8,288 bases of DNA from an uncultured Spirochaetaceae bacterium (GCA_946414625.1 CAMKPI010000065.1:1-8288), one strand, 5' to 3'. Shown: positions 1-6,414, counted from the first letter of the stretch. Translations and numbers: made by a program. Notes: a model not told the origin generated them from the letters alone.

Positions 1-144
1 AAATGATACATGTCCCAGTGAAAACTGTGCGGCATTTTCCGGTTTAGCACTTTCCGGCGCGGCAAACTGCGAGAGGCAATTATCACCTCTGCAAATCTCG
101 TTCCGGAGGAATTTTGACATAAAACAAAAAAACGTCAGAAAACC

Positions 145-172
145 TTGAAACAACCCTCACAAAAAATGTAAA
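145..172 (+). promoter_or_regulatory. Candidate sigma-70-type promoter for the FadL-type gene
   Basis: TTGAAA (145-150) lies 16 bp before TGTAAA (167-172) in an A/T-rich stretch. These match the -35 and -10 consensus at 5 of 6 and 4 of 6 positions. Transcription would start near 179 and give a leader of roughly 140 nt. A perfect TTGACA at 114-119 is a competing -35, but I see no good -10 at 16-18 bp from it. This is a consensus match only. Confidence 0.3.
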
Positions 173-220
173 CTCTGTGAAGAAATATGGATTTTAACGG
201 TTGTTGTGTATTCAGGGATA

Positions 221-244
221 AGCTGGAAGGAGAGCTGGAAGGAA
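221..244 (+). repeat. 12-bp tandem repeat with Shine-Dalgarno-like core
   Basis: AGCTGGAAGGAG (221-232) is followed at once by AGCTGGAAGGAA (233-244): two units differing at one base. Each unit contains a purine-rich GGAAGGA stretch like a ribosome binding site, but no start codon lies at a suitable distance. It sits in the probable leader, about 75-95 nt before the start codon. Confidence 0.75.
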
Positions 245-252
245 CTCCCGCG

Positions 253-299
253 GCGACTCTCTGCCGATCCGACAGATTCCCGTTAGTGTCGCGTTTTTT
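253..299 (+). promoter_or_regulatory. Possible leader hairpin followed by a T run (attenuator-like)
   Basis: GCGAC (253-257) can pair with GTCGC (288-292). Inside, TCTG (260-263) can pair with CAGA (273-276). A run of six T follows at 294-299, a few bases before the ribosome site. The pairing is short and broken by an internal loop, so it may be chance. An alternative pairing, CGTTA (281-285) with TAACG (299-303), would exclude it. Confidence 0.18.
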
Positions 300-316
300 A
301 ACGTAAAGGAAAGAAA

Positions 317-1534
317 ATGAAGAAACTAGTATTGGTTCTGCTCGCCTTAGCCATCGCCACAGGCAGCGTCTTTGCTGCCGGTGTTTCCGCCAAGAGCAAC
401 CTCTCAACCGGATGGGTTCAGAACCCGTCAAAGAACGTAGAGGCGCGCCGCGTCGATTCGTCTATCTATAACATCGGCGGCACCGCGTTCGTCAAGGACG
501 GTCTCTACTTCGAGCTGGGCAACCAGTTTATCATCAAGCAGTACAGCCACAAAGGTCTTAACGGTCCTTTTGAGGGCAAGAAGTTCAAGGAGAGCCAGCC
601 CGTGCTCTTCTTCCCGGATCTTGTCGCATTGTACAAGAAGGACAACTGGGCAGCGTCTTTTAACTTCACAATCATCTCCGGTGGCGGCAAGGTGAACTAC
701 AAGGATGGCACAGCACTGACTTCGGCAGCCCTCATGGCTCTGGGCAGCCCCGCGCACAAGGTCAAGGTGAACAGCGTGGTATACGGTCAGGAACTCACGT
801 TCGCGTTCAAGCCGAAAGACTGGATCAGTGTGGCTGCCGGTATTCGCTTCGCCGAGAGCACACAGAAAATGGATCTCACGGTTGAATCGTTCGGAATCAA
901 GGATGAGGGCTACAAGGCTTCCGGCTTCGGTGTTGGCGGAGTGTTCGGCGTTCATGCCAAACCCGTTGAGAACCTCGACCTCTCCTTCCAGTACAAGACG
1001 AGGCTTCCCATCAACATGTTCGTGACCGATGTTGACGACAGCATCGCGGCGCTCGGAATCAGCATCGAGGACTACGAGTCCGACATCCCTGCCGAGATTC
1101 TCTTCGGCGCTGGATACCGCATATCCCGCCCGCTCTATGTGAGCATGGGCTTCGGTTATTTCCTTGGCAAGCGCGCCTACCAGCATAGCGCCCTCAGTAA
1201 CCTCCGCAACGGCGGCGGCGACGACTGGGAGAACAGCTGGAACATCCAGGCTGGCATTGAGTGGGACATCAACGATAAGTTCACCCTGATGGGCGGCTAC
1301 AACTTCGGACAGTCCGCTGCCAACGACACAACTAACAGCTTCTTCAGCCCGGTTCTTGCCAACCACAACATCATGCTTGGCGCGGATTGGAAGATAAGCG
1401 ACCAGTTCACTGCGGCTTTCGGAGCAATGGGTCTTATCAGCGCAGACAAAAACTACACCACCAAGATGGGCACATTCAAGATGGAGACCGGCACATACAT
1501 CATGTCTGTCGGACTCACATACAAGCCTCTCTGA
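317..1534 (+). CDS. OmpP1/FadL-family outer-membrane beta-barrel protein
   Basis: Predicted outer-membrane barrel of 405 residues. Residues 1-20 form a classic signal peptide: MKK, a hydrophobic core of about 12 residues, then SVFA with probable cleavage before Ala21. The rest has the alternating polar/hydrophobic texture and Gly/aromatic richness of a porin-like barrel. The motif IYNIGGTAFVKDGLYFELGN near residue 50 resembles the FadL/OmpP1/TodX start of the barrel (usually 'NPAG' plus a following strand). FadL proteins carry hydrophobic compounds such as fatty acids across the outer membrane; the substrate here cannot be read from the sequence. The last strand ends YIMSVGLTYKPL, so the terminal residue is Leu, not the usual aromatic one. 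The start is supported by AAAGGA (305-310), 6 nt before the ATG. A strong terminator follows, so it is transcribed apart from the sugar genes. Family fairly sure; exact role unknown. Confidence 0.8.
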   Translation: MKKLVLVLLALAIATGSVFAAGVSAKSNLSTGWVQNPSKNVEARRVDSSIYNIGGTAFVKDGLYFELGNQFIIKQYSHKGLNGPFEGKKFKESQPVLFFPDLVALYKKDNWAASFNFTIISGGGKVNYKDGTALTSAALMALGSPAHKVKVNSVVYGQELTFAFKPKDWISVAAGIRFAESTQKMDLTVESFGIKDEGYKASGFGVGGVFGVHAKPVENLDLSFQYKTRLPINMFVTDVDDSIAALGISIEDYESDIPAEILFGAGYRISRPLYVSMGFGYFLGKRAYQHSALSNLRNGGGDDWENSWNIQAGIEWDINDKFTLMGGYNFGQSAANDTTNSFFSPVLANHNIMLGADWKISDQFTAAFGAMGLISADKNYTTKMGTFKMETGTYIMSVGLTYKPL

Positions 1535-1557
1535 CAAATCTTCCGGGAGAACCGGTC

Positions 1558-1583
1558 AAAGCCCCGCTCTGGCGGGGTTTTTT
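1558..1583 (+). terminator. Rho-independent terminator after the FadL-type gene
   Basis: CCCCGC (1562-1567) pairs perfectly with GCGGGG (1572-1577) around a TCTG loop, and six T follow (1578-1583). AAA at 1558-1560 can pair with the start of the T run. It lies 24-50 bases after the stop codon and separates the outer-membrane gene from the polysaccharide genes. Confidence 0.92.
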
Positions 1584-1584
1584 A

Positions 1585-1614
1585 TTGCGGAAAACCCTCG
1601 ACATATTGTAATAT
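1585..1614 (+). promoter_or_regulatory. Candidate promoter for the polysaccharide cluster
   Basis: TTGCGG (1585-1590) and TAATAT (1609-1614) are 18 bp apart, right after the terminator and about 70 bases before the sugar transferase start. TCGACA at 1598-1603 also resembles a -35 but has no good -10 partner. A promoter is needed between the terminator and the next gene, which favours this stretch; the exact boxes are uncertain. Confidence 0.35.
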
Positions 1615-1665
1615 ATACGCAGTAAAACAAGTATGAGGGCGGGGAAGGGGCTGTTCCCGTGCTCC

Positions 1666-1672
1666 GGAGGAG
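1666..1672 (+). promoter_or_regulatory. Ribosome binding site deciding the sugar transferase start
   Basis: GGAGGAG is 10 nt upstream of the ATG at 1683. The same frame is open from a GTG at 1659, but that codon lies upstream of the only good Shine-Dalgarno sequence, and the extra residues it would add are encoded by the ribosome site itself. The ATG at 1683 is therefore the better start. Confidence 0.8.
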
Positions 1673-1682
1673 AAAACCTGCT

Positions 1683-3014
1683 ATGCAAGGGCGTGGCAAG
1701 CATAAGGAAGTGACGAGGAAGGTGGAGGCCTTCTTCGAGACATTGTTGCTCTCAATCGTGTTCTACCTGCTCTGGAGGGATAATTACCGGGGAGAAGCAG
1801 AGATTTTCTATCATCGCGGAAAGTACCTCTTTGCCGGAGTATATTTTATTATTCTCTACTTTTCCCTGAAATCCCTGGACGCGTTCAAGTTCGGGCGTCT
1901 GAAGGCTGTTGACGTGTTCTTCAGCCAGTGGATAGGCCTTTTCTGTGCCGATATTCTTGAGTATTTCATAGTCTCGCTCATATCGAACGGGCTCGTGAGT
2001 CCCGCTCCGATGCTCGCATTTTTTGCCGGTGAGTGCGTGTTCGGCACAATCTACACCGTATGTTGCTCCCTCTTGTACCACCGGCTCTATGCTGCGGACC
2101 GGATGCTGATGGTCTACGGGCAGTACGGACCGGGAAATCTGGAGGCAAAGTTCGGGACGCGCCCCGACAAGTATAACATCACCCGCGCCATGAGCGAGGA
2201 GGCGGGCTACCACGATATCGAGCGCGAGCTCTCCCGTGGTTACGACGCCCTTGTGATAAACGATGTGTCGGCATATATGCACAACGCCTTGATGAAGTAC
2301 TGCTACGTCAAGGAGATAACGGTTTTTATCACCCCTAAGATCTCCGACATACTGATAAAAGGCTCGTTCGATGTCACTCTGTTCGACACCCCTCTGTATG
2401 TGGTGAACAGCTCAGGCCCGAACATGTTCGAGCGGTTTCTGAAGCGGTTTTTCGGGGTGGTCTTCTCGTCGATTGCCCTCGTGGTACTCTCTCCGGTGTT
2501 CCTTATTGTCGCCCTTGCAATAAAGCTGGACGACCATGGACCTGTGTTTTACAGGCAGGAGCGTGTTGGAAAGGACGAAAGGCATTTTAATATACTGAAG
2601 TTCCGATCCATGATTGTCGGAGCAGAGAAGGCGGGGGAAGTGAAGCCTGCAGTTGACGGAGACCCGCGGATAACCCGTGTCGGACGCTTCATTCGTGCCA
2701 CCAGAATCGACGAGCTGCCTCAGTTGATAAACATACTTTGTGGTGATATGGCCTTTGTCGGACCCAGACCCGAGCGTGTGGAGCATGTTGAAAAGTACCA
2801 GCGCGACATCCCGGAGTTCTTTCTGCGGCACAAGGTTCCGATGGGACTCACCGGATTTGCCCAAATTTATGGCAAGTATAATACCTCTGCATACGACAAG
2901 CTCCGGCTGGACTTGATGTACATCCAGAGGTATTCCCTCTTTCTCGACCTGAAGATGCTTCTGCTTACCGTAAGGGTGCTGTTCAAGAAGGAAAGCACGG
3001 AAGGGTTCAAATAA
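1683..3014 (+). CDS. WbaP-type polyprenyl-phosphate hexose-1-phosphate transferase (initiating sugar transferase)
   Basis: Membrane phosphoglycosyl transferase of 443 residues. It moves a hexose-1-phosphate from a UDP-sugar to undecaprenyl phosphate at the inner membrane, the first step of a polysaccharide repeat unit. The N-terminal half has about four hydrophobic helices (near 18-32, 49-64, 80-100, 110-135), then a degenerate nucleotide-binding-like domain (about 140-235). The catalytic half starts with the membrane-dipping helix (about 254-282, Pro271 in the middle) and shows GPVFYRQERVG (286-296), KFRSM (306-310), DPRITRVG (327-334), the Asp343-Glu344 catalytic dyad in RIDELPQ, GDM (354-356) and VGPRPE (359-364). 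This is the long WbaP/WcaJ/EpsE architecture, not the short PglC form. The sugar (glucose or galactose) cannot be told. The length is normal, with no insertions like those in the next gene. Confidence 0.93.
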   Translation: MQGRGKHKEVTRKVEAFFETLLLSIVFYLLWRDNYRGEAEIFYHRGKYLFAGVYFIILYFSLKSLDAFKFGRLKAVDVFFSQWIGLFCADILEYFIVSLISNGLVSPAPMLAFFAGECVFGTIYTVCCSLLYHRLYAADRMLMVYGQYGPGNLEAKFGTRPDKYNITRAMSEEAGYHDIERELSRGYDALVINDVSAYMHNALMKYCYVKEITVFITPKISDILIKGSFDVTLFDTPLYVVNSSGPNMFERFLKRFFGVVFSSIALVVLSPVFLIVALAIKLDDHGPVFYRQERVGKDERHFNILKFRSMIVGAEKAGEVKPAVDGDPRITRVGRFIRATRIDELPQLINILCGDMAFVGPRPERVEHVEKYQRDIPEFFLRHKVPMGLTGFAQIYGKYNTSAYDKLRLDLMYIQRYSLFLDLKMLLLTVRVLFKKESTEGFK

Positions 3015-3116
3015 AGCAGGCGGGGCGCTGAAGAGGGTTGTTCTGACACTTCCGGGAGAGGAGTGCGTGTTTACTGCGCGGCGCGGAACACCACACTTGT
3101 CGCGCTGGAATGAGAC

Positions 3117-3137
3117 CCGGCCTCAGAGGCGGTTTTT
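3117..3137 (+). terminator. Possible weak intrinsic terminator between sugar transferase and GT4 gene
   Basis: CC..GCCT (3117-3123, with G3119 bulged) can pair with AGGCGG (3127-3132) around a CAG loop, and five T follow (3133-3137). The stem is only six pairs with a bulge. If it works it would be partial attenuation within the cluster, because only 33 bases remain before the next start and I see no promoter there. Confidence 0.35.
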
Positions 3138-3170
3138 GCCACGTCAGAACAATGCCAGAAGGGAGACTGG

Positions 3171-4730
3171 ATGAGGATTTTGCATATAACCAACATGTAC
3201 CACCCCTCTGTGAGTGGAGTGGGGCAGGTGACGCGTGAATTTGTCCGCTCTCTTTCCGGAATCCCGGGGGGCTGTGGCGCCTCGCGGGGATTTTACGGGT
3301 CCTCGGAATCGGGCGGGAGCCAGGGAAAAGCTTTTCAATGCCTGCCGGATTCAGCCGAGCAGAAGGTGATATGCTTTGGTTCTGGGCGCGGGACAGTCTG
3401 GGATTTTGTGGACGGGGTGGAAGTCATCCGCTGCGGCGTGGAGTTCACAATCCGCAGCCAGCAGATCTCTTTTTCATATCCCCGCATTCTGAAGAAAACA
3501 ATCCAAGAGTTCCGTCCGGACGTGGTGTTTGTGAACTATCCAAATCCATATCTGATCCACCACGTACTGCGTGAATTGAAGCGTTTGGACGCGAGAGGGA
3601 CATCCGGAAAAGCCGCAAGGCCTTCGGAGTGTGGCGCGGCGGACTCAGAAGCGGGCAGAATCAGGCTCTTTACATACTGGCACAGCGACATTATAAGACA
3701 GAAGCTCCTCTCTCGCCTTTTCGATGGGGAGATAAAACGTTTGATAGAACGCAGCGAAAAGGTTCTTTATTCTTCGAAAACCTATTTCAACGGCTCAGAC
3801 TATTCTTCTCTTGTCGGCTCGAAAATGGCGGTTGTCCCGATCCCAATTGATAACACCGTGGCAGAGCTGTCCGAGGAGGAAAAAGCAGAAGTCGCAGGGC
3901 TGAAAAAGGCGTATGCCGGGAGGCTCCTCTGCGTGAATCTCGCCCGGCATGTGCCTTACAAGGGGTTGAAATATCTCATTGAAGCGGCGGGAGAGCTGGA
4001 TGACAGATTCCGCTTCGTTCTATTGGGGCGGGGGCCACTCTCCGAAGACTTGAAGCGGCAGGCAGAGGCGGTGAACAGCGCGTCGTGCGCGATTCCCGGG
4101 GGCGCCACCCAGGAAGAAAACGGCATAACGAGTGAGCGTGAGCGCGCGTCTCGCGCGGCAAGCAGGACCGAATACGAGCAGGGCAATAGCCTTCCGACGA
4201 TGGCAGAGGCGTTGAATCACGCGTCGTGCGGGGCGGGAAAAACGGATAAGTCTGCGGACGGCTCTGCGGACGAAAAAATCCGTTTCATAACGGAAGTGTC
4301 TGAATCTACGAAAAAAATCTGGCTTTCCGCGGCAGACGTGTTCTGCTTTCCATCCGTCACCAAGAACGAGGCGTTCGGTATCGCGCTAGGCGAGGCAATG
4401 GCATGCGGTAAGCCGTCCGTCACGTTCCATATCCCAGGCAGCGGCGAAAACGAGCTGTGCCGCAGCGGAAAGGAATGTATTGAATGTAAGAATCCGCTGG
4501 ACGGGAGCATGCCGGCGCGGTTTGCCGAAAATCCTGAAAACAGCACGAAGAGTGAAAGCAATGCCGGTCATGCACAGAGTCTTGGCGCCGCTCTTCGCCT
4601 CCTCTCGGACGACCCCTCTCTCAGGGAAAGGCTTGGCTCTTCCGCCAGGGATCGGGTTCGGACCGTTTACAGCCCCTCTCGCTTTGCGGAAACAGTAAAA
4701 TCTCTTCTGTTTGGCGTGAGGGAGAATTGA
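3171..4730 (+). CDS. GT4-family (GT-B fold) glycosyltransferase with four in-frame loop insertions
   Basis: Retaining GT-B glycosyltransferase of 519 residues, probably adding a sugar to the lipid-linked repeat unit on the cytoplasmic face. The acceptor domain opens with MRILHITNMYHPSVSGVG (1-18, glycine loop) and has YWHSDIIRQK (169-178) and VVPIPID (221-227). The donor domain shows LARHVPYKG (257-265; Arg259 and Lys264 are the usual donor-phosphate contacts), LLGRGPL (284-290) and the E-x7-E motif in NEAFGIALGEAM (Glu400, Glu408). It ends with the family's closing helices (about 471-515). GT4 enzymes of this type are about 365 residues; this one has about 154 extra, in four Ser/Gly/Ala/Glu/Asn-rich stretches: about 30-64, 141-162, 301-367 and 441-470. 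Each lies between core strands and helices, so the fold should survive. Start supported by GGGAG (3161-3165), 5 nt before the ATG. Substrates unknown. Confidence 0.92.
   Translation: MRILHITNMYHPSVSGVGQVTREFVRSLSGIPGGCGASRGFYGSSESGGSQGKAFQCLPDSAEQKVICFGSGRGTVWDFVDGVEVIRCGVEFTIRSQQISFSYPRILKKTIQEFRPDVVFVNYPNPYLIHHVLRELKRLDARGTSGKAARPSECGAADSEAGRIRLFTYWHSDIIRQKLLSRLFDGEIKRLIERSEKVLYSSKTYFNGSDYSSLVGSKMAVVPIPIDNTVAELSEEEKAEVAGLKKAYAGRLLCVNLARHVPYKGLKYLIEAAGELDDRFRFVLLGRGPLSEDLKRQAEAVNSASCAIPGGATQEENGITSERERASRAASRTEYEQGNSLPTMAEALNHASCGAGKTDKSADGSADEKIRFITEVSESTKKIWLSAADVFCFPSVTKNEAFGIALGEAMACGKPSVTFHIPGSGENELCRSGKECIECKNPLDGSMPARFAENPENSTKSESNAGHAQSLGAALRLLSDDPSLRERLGSSARDRVRTVYSPSRFAETVKSLLFGVREN
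4061..4230 (+). repeat. 29-bp imperfect direct repeats, 141 bp apart, inside the GT4 gene
   Basis: Copy A (4061-4089) and copy B (4202-4230) match at 25 of 29 positions: both begin GGCAGAGGCG and end CGCGTCGTGCG, with differences at positions 11, 16, 17 and 18. The offset of 141 bp is exactly 47 codons, so both are read in the same frame, as AEAVNSASC (298-306) and AEALNHASC (345-353). They bracket most of the third insertion. Between them lies a perfect CGCGCG-TCT-CGCGCG hairpin (4143-4157). Confidence 0.85.
4251..4274 (+). repeat. 12-bp tandem repeat at the end of GT4 insertion three
   Basis: TCTGCGGACGGC (4251-4262) is followed by TCTGCGGACGAA (4263-4274); the first ten bases are identical. 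It encodes SADG-SADE (residues 361-368), a four-residue in-frame duplication at the boundary where the conserved core resumes (EKIRFITEV). Confidence 0.85.
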
Positions 4731-5034
4731 AATGACGAATTGAAGTTGTAAACGGCGGAATTGTCCATGACAAGACCTGGATGTTTGCATTGCCTTTCGG
4801 GGCCTTTGTTTAGGCAAAAAGACTCCGGCGAGGTTATTAAATCCGGGAGAGACGGTAAGACTCCGGCGTGGGAGAAATGGACATGCAGTAGAAGCCGCCT
4901 TACAGGGCTTTTCCGACAGACCTCCGGAACAAAGTTGAAATGCGTGAAAAGAGGTCTGAACATGGCACCCTGAAAAATACCATGAAGAAGATTTTGGCGG
5001 AGATTTCGAAGATTGGGATCACAGGAGGAGAAAA
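4731..5034 (+). other. 304-base spacer between the GT4 gene and manC
   Basis: No gene is supported: the only open frame of note (from 4761) has no ribosome site and no recognisable protein character. The stretch contains the 12-mer AAGACTCCGGCG twice (4819-4830, 4857-4868, offset 38), a third CTCCGG (4922-4927), and CCGGGAG at 4843-4849, which can pair with the CTCCGG copies on either side. GAATTGAA at 4724-4731, around the GT4 stop codon, recurs at 4737-4744. TAGGCA (4811-4816) and TATTAA (4835-4840), 18 bp apart, are a weak promoter candidate. No clear terminator is visible. The end carries the manC ribosome site. Confidence 0.6.
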
Positions 5035-6195
5035 ATGAAAACCACAGCATTGATTATGGCAGGCGGACGCGGCGAGCGATTCTGGCCGGCAAGCAGGAAG
5101 AGGTATCCCAAGCAGTTTCTCTCCTTCACTCCGGACGGGAAGAGCATGATACAGAAAACCGTTGAGCGGATCCTGCCTCTGGCTGCGCTACAGGACGTGT
5201 TTATTGTCACGAACGAGGCGTACAAGGGAATTGTTTTGGAGCAGCTGCCGGGTCTGCCGGAGGAAAACATACTTTGTGAACCCGTGGGACGCAACACTGC
5301 TCCCTGCATCGGTCTCGGCGCGGTGCATATCGCAGCAAAATATGGTCTCGGAGCCGGCATCTCCGGGAAAAATCCCGTCTTTGGCAATGCTCACGACGGG
5401 ACAGGGACGGACGCCCCCTGTAAAACGGAGAACCCTGAGGACGCGTTGATGCTTGTCCTGCCTTCCGACAGCCTGATTAACGACACTGAATCCTATCTGG
5501 ACACGGTGCGGCGAGCTATGAAGGTGGCTGAGGAAAAAGACGCAATCGTGACCCTGGGAATAGAACCGAAATATCCTGAAACCGGCTATGGCTATATTAA
5601 ATACAGGCAGGACTCCGAGGTCCACGGCTGCTCTCTGGTGGAGCGGTTCGTTGAAAAACCCGACTTGGAGACGGCAAAGGAATACCTCAAAAACGGGGGG
5701 TACCTATGGAACGCAGGGAATTTCATCTTCAGGGTATCCACGATTCTTGACAAATTAAGTCTTTACCAGCCAGCGATTTACGAGAATCTTCAGAGAATTC
5801 GCGCCGCCATAGGCACCCCGACGTATGACGAGGCGCTCAAAGCCGGGTTTGCGGATATGCCGTCCATCTCAATCGACTATGCAGTCCTGGAGAAATCCGA
5901 CTGCATATACACTGCCCGTTCCGCTTTTGATTGGGACGACGTGGGCTCGTGGCTCGCGCTCTCGAGAACTTTTGGGGAGGACTCGGAAGGCAACACGTTC
6001 AAAGGTGATATAATTTCATTTGATACAAAGAATTGTATTGTGAAATCGACAAACCGGCTCGTCGCTCTTGTCGGGGTGGAGGATCTCGTGGTGGTTGAAA
6101 CTCCTGACGCGGTTCTTGTCTGCGACAAAAGCAAAACCGCCGAGATCAAGGAGCTCCTTGCCAAAATGAAGGCTTTGGACAGACCTGAGCTGTGA
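5035..6195 (+). CDS. manC: Mannose-1-phosphate guanylyltransferase (GDP-mannose synthesis), short form
   Basis: Makes GDP-mannose from GTP and mannose-1-phosphate in the cytoplasm, supplying the Gmd encoded downstream. The pyrophosphorylase signature is complete at residues 9-28: AGGRGERFWPASR then PKQF. Also present are EPVGRNTAP (82-90), VLPSD (141-145), ETGYGYI (182-188), FVEKP (205-209), WNAGNFIF (225-232), SIDYAVLEK (279-287) and WDDVGSW (300-306). At 386 residues it has only the nucleotidyltransferase part plus a short beta-helix-like tail, without the C-terminal phosphomannose isomerase cupin of bifunctional enzymes. Residues about 104-132 are an extra Gly/Asn/Thr-rich stretch between the helix ending AAKYG and the strand DALMLVLPSD; without it the length is the normal 355-360. 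The His usual after LPSD/LPAD is Ser146 here. AGGAGGAG at 5023-5030 gives a strong start. The function is secure. Confidence 0.95.
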   Translation: MKTTALIMAGGRGERFWPASRKRYPKQFLSFTPDGKSMIQKTVERILPLAALQDVFIVTNEAYKGIVLEQLPGLPEENILCEPVGRNTAPCIGLGAVHIAAKYGLGAGISGKNPVFGNAHDGTGTDAPCKTENPEDALMLVLPSDSLINDTESYLDTVRRAMKVAEEKDAIVTLGIEPKYPETGYGYIKYRQDSEVHGCSLVERFVEKPDLETAKEYLKNGGYLWNAGNFIFRVSTILDKLSLYQPAIYENLQRIRAAIGTPTYDEALKAGFADMPSISIDYAVLEKSDCIYTARSAFDWDDVGSWLALSRTFGEDSEGNTFKGDIISFDTKNCIVKSTNRLVALVGVEDLVVVETPDAVLVCDKSKTAEIKELLAKMKALDRPEL

Positions 6196-6245
6196 GATGA
6201 ACTTATTTGTTTGTCCCAAAACGATTTGTATGAATTGTGCGAGCG

Positions 6246-6414
6246 TGACGCTTCCCGCGGGGTCTTGACGCGGGTTTGAGGGACATTTGTTGTTTATGGC
6301 GGATTCGAGGTGACGTTGGATCGAGAGGCGCTGACGCTTCCAGCGGCATATTGGCGCGGGTTCGATGGGAATTTTCCGCTTCCCGCGGAGTCTTGGCGGC
6401 TCGGGTGCGGATGG
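6246..6414 (+). repeat. Three degenerate direct repeats upstream of gtrA
   Basis: Copies lie at about 6246-6283, 6332-6370 and 6376-6414. The shared pattern is CGCTTCC followed by GCGG, then about 8-10 bases later TTGGCG or TTGACG with GCGGG or CGGGT, then a G-rich end (GAGGGA, GATGGGA, GGATGG). The CGCTTCC cores start at 6249, 6335 and 6377, so the spacings are 86 and 42, about two and one times a unit of 43. A weaker partial copy may sit near 6295-6311 (TATGGCGGATTCGAGG). The block fills most of the manC-gtrA gap. In copy one, CCCGC (6254-6258) and GCGGG (6270-6274) can pair just before TTT, so it could act as a weak terminator. Confidence 0.65.

Larger units (their letters stand above)
1..316. 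other. Gene-free leader upstream of the FadL-type gene
   Basis: I find no convincing gene here. One + frame is open from base 2 to about 145, but it has no start or ribosome site and its translation resembles no protein I know. The stretch holds two near-copies of TTTCCGG (36-42, 52-58), a short inverted repeat AGAGG / CCTCT around 72-91, an A-rich block (120-170) with promoter candidates, a 12-bp tandem repeat (221-244) and a T6 run (294-299) just before the ribosome site. Most of it is probably the promoter and long 5' leader of the downstream outer-membrane protein gene. Confidence 0.6.

Noticed and set aside
2..145. Open frame at the left edge as the tail of an upstream gene
   Set aside because: Short, without recognisable protein character, and it could be open by chance.
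428..1537. Minus-strand open frame of 369 codons opposite the FadL-type gene
   Set aside because: It mirrors the codon pattern of a well-supported gene with signal peptide and ribosome site; its translation has no recognisable domain.
1659..1682. GTG start extending the sugar transferase by eight residues
   Set aside because: The extension is encoded by the Shine-Dalgarno sequence itself; ATG 1683 has ideal spacing.
3171..4730. GT4 gene as a frameshifted or pseudogenised fusion
   Set aside because: All conserved motifs lie in one frame on both sides of every insertion and the catalytic residues are present.
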